In this document: positions 62,626 through 64,000 of the stretch, piece by piece | Numbering within the stretch: position 1 is the stretch's first letter | Layout of the letters: each line of letters opens with the position of its first letter | Assembly: GCA_004794655.1 (NCBI GenBank) | Contig: SMMW01000001.1 | Span: forward strand, 15,367,001 to 15,431,000 | Length of the DNA stretch: 64,000 bases | Reading direction: 5' to 3' | Source of the DNA: Marisa cornuarietis | Taxonomy: Eukaryota > Mollusca > Gastropoda > Architaenioglossa > Ampullariidae | Program-made: the position numbers and the translations under genes | The notes under the pieces: model-generated | What the model was told of the DNA's origin: nothing | The model's database searches: none | Seen by the model: only the letters and a program-made list of their open reading frames with translations

Positions 62626-64000
62626 GTAAGTCAATAGAACTGCAGACATGTCATCTTTAGTATCATTTACCTATCTCACTCACTCAATCGCACGCAGGCA
62701 GGCATGCACACACGCACGCACGCAGGCACGCACACACACGCACGCAAAGTCAAATAGCTGGAATTTTAATATCAAATATTTTCATGAATGACCAGTATCT
62801 TGGCACATAAATGAGGACAACACCTATTTGCAAACATAGCAATCACTTGCTTTATAGATTATTTTTCGATGTGGAGCATTATAAAACTTGTTCATATTTC
62901 TGTGCATAGATTCTCTACATCAAGACTACAATGACAACCAATACCATTTACCACATTATATATATATATCATATTATATGGTAATCTACTCTAGTCGACG
63001 TCCATGAGCACACATGCCCTTTTTTCGTCATAGAATAGCAGTACACTGTTCCTGAGATATCCAATTTTATTTTGCCACTATAATTTTTCTCCCTTGGCTG
63101 TTAATTTTACTAATACTAGATCTAATTTCTCAATGTTTATTCCATCTAAATAATTCTGGTCCTAGAGTTATGGCCGACAAAGCGACGATTTTTTTGAACT
63201 TCTGGATTTGAACAGCTTTCAGACTGAATCCTAATTTCCGACCCTAACATCAAAGGAGCTCAGAGTTTTTCTGATGTAATTGCAGCTGAGAGATTCCCTG
63301 CTAAAAAGCTTATTACTCGTGTCAGTTTTCTATTCTGGCCCCGATTTCTGCTTCTCTTAACATCTGCGCACCTAACAGGCTACAAGGCTCTAGACAGGCC
63401 TCCCCCCCACTTACACCCTGTTTGTTTACCCAGGTGTTAGAGGCTGGCCATCGATTTATCGACCCGTTTATTTCCTGACTGATGGGCCGTGTACCGAAGG
63501 AAATGGCGCATTTCCAAACTTCAGGCCTCGCGCCAGGGCCAGTACATAAGCCGCAGAACCAAGGGCCCACCTACTGTGCTCGAAAAATGAGAAAGCTTGG
63601 CACTGAGTTTGTGAGGTACAGTGAGGCGGCTGCTGAATGCTGGGAAGTTGTCCAGCGAGCTCTCTCCACCCACCCACCCCCCCACACACACCTCATGCGC
63701 AGTCACTGATTAGAGCTGACTGTTAATGTGCTATCCAGTCGATCTGCCAGTCGGCTGCTGCTGGTAAGACGCTCACCTTCATTTCCTCTGTCTGCTTGGT
63801 CCAAGTTTGACCCGCTTAATTAAAACGTTTGCAGCCGTGCTTGAAGGGGGCTACTCTTTCTATTTCTTTTTCTACTTTCCCCTTCTCTCTCTTTCTTTCT
63901 TTCTTTTCAAACTCGAGTGCTGCAGTATTTCCTTTTAGTGGTTTTTAGGCCACGATGAATACCGCGCAAACAAAACAATACATTCTTTTTTCTTAACAGA
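62626..64000 (+). other. Probable intron of the partial right-end gene
   Basis: It follows the 62625 donor and ends in a pyrimidine tract and CTTAACAG at 63992-63999, a strong acceptor one base before the window edge. Between them lie a short CGCA microsatellite (about 62695-62750), AT-rich sequence and a CT-rich stretch near 63850-63910. No other coding segment was recognised. Confidence 0.4.

Noticed and set aside
63482..63709. 75-codon plus-strand ORF near the right end, tested as a GPB5 exon
   Set aside because: It lacks the GPB5 cysteine pattern and has no matching splice boundaries; the overlapping minus-strand ORFs are equally unsupported.
1..64000. tRNA and rRNA genes
   Set aside because: No cloverleaf-forming segment or rRNA core sequence was recognised by eye; a covariance-model scan would be decisive.

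Overview
This is animal nuclear DNA: AT-rich and intron-rich, with exons bounded by GT/AG signals, many microsatellites and several classes of transposon. The gene set (ADCK1, SNW1, a TJAP1/BEGAIN-type coiled-coil protein and the thyrostimulin alpha subunit GPA2) and the style of the repeats suggest a lophotrochozoan, most likely a gastropod mollusc. The taxon is inferred; nothing in the sequence names it. Exon models were built by hand from conserved protein segments plus splice signals and reading phase. Untranslated ends are mostly unresolved.

Layout. (1) 1-9523, minus: ADCK1, a mitochondrial UbiB-family atypical kinase. Nine coding exons are visible and the C-terminus runs off the left edge. 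Its first visible intron carries a 2.67 kb hAT transposon with a perfect 8-bp target duplication. (2) 10192-20522, plus: SNW1 (SKIP), a spliceosome and transcription cofactor, complete at 537 residues in 13 coding exons. It is divergent from ADCK1, with about 670 bp between the start codons, so a shared promoter is likely. Its introns hold a nested hAT/LINE cluster (12190-15551) and a Harbinger-like MITE (18350-19002). (3) 20523-27142: intergenic DNA with two mariner/pogo-like TIR elements and a non-LTR retrotransposon with an open RT fragment. (4) 27143-36771, minus: a TJAP1/BEGAIN-like protein of about 328 residues with an unusual N-terminal cysteine cluster. Its large introns are filled with decayed LINEs and SINE-like repeats. 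(5) 36772-43321: promoter-side DNA with long CA microsatellites and a small MITE. (6) 43322-52827, plus: GPA2, a secreted cystine-knot hormone subunit, complete at 147 residues in three coding exons. (7) 52828-64000: largely gene-free sequence with repeat copies. Near its right end is a well-formed exon encoding the start of a signal peptide (62567-62625), and the window stops one base after a strong splice acceptor. Because GPA2 and its partner GPB5 are adjacent in many invertebrates, that exon is a candidate GPB5 first coding exon. This is inference, because no cystine-knot sequence from it lies inside the window.

How the genes relate. ADCK1 and SNW1 form a head-to-head housekeeping pair that, from memory, is also divergent in vertebrates. 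The right half is a hormone locus. No operon, phage, CRISPR array or bacterial-type system is present, and I saw no wholly novel system. The most informative points are the deep gene-order conservation, the hormone locus cut by the window edge, a GC-AG intron, the cysteine cluster, and the nested transposons with readable ends.
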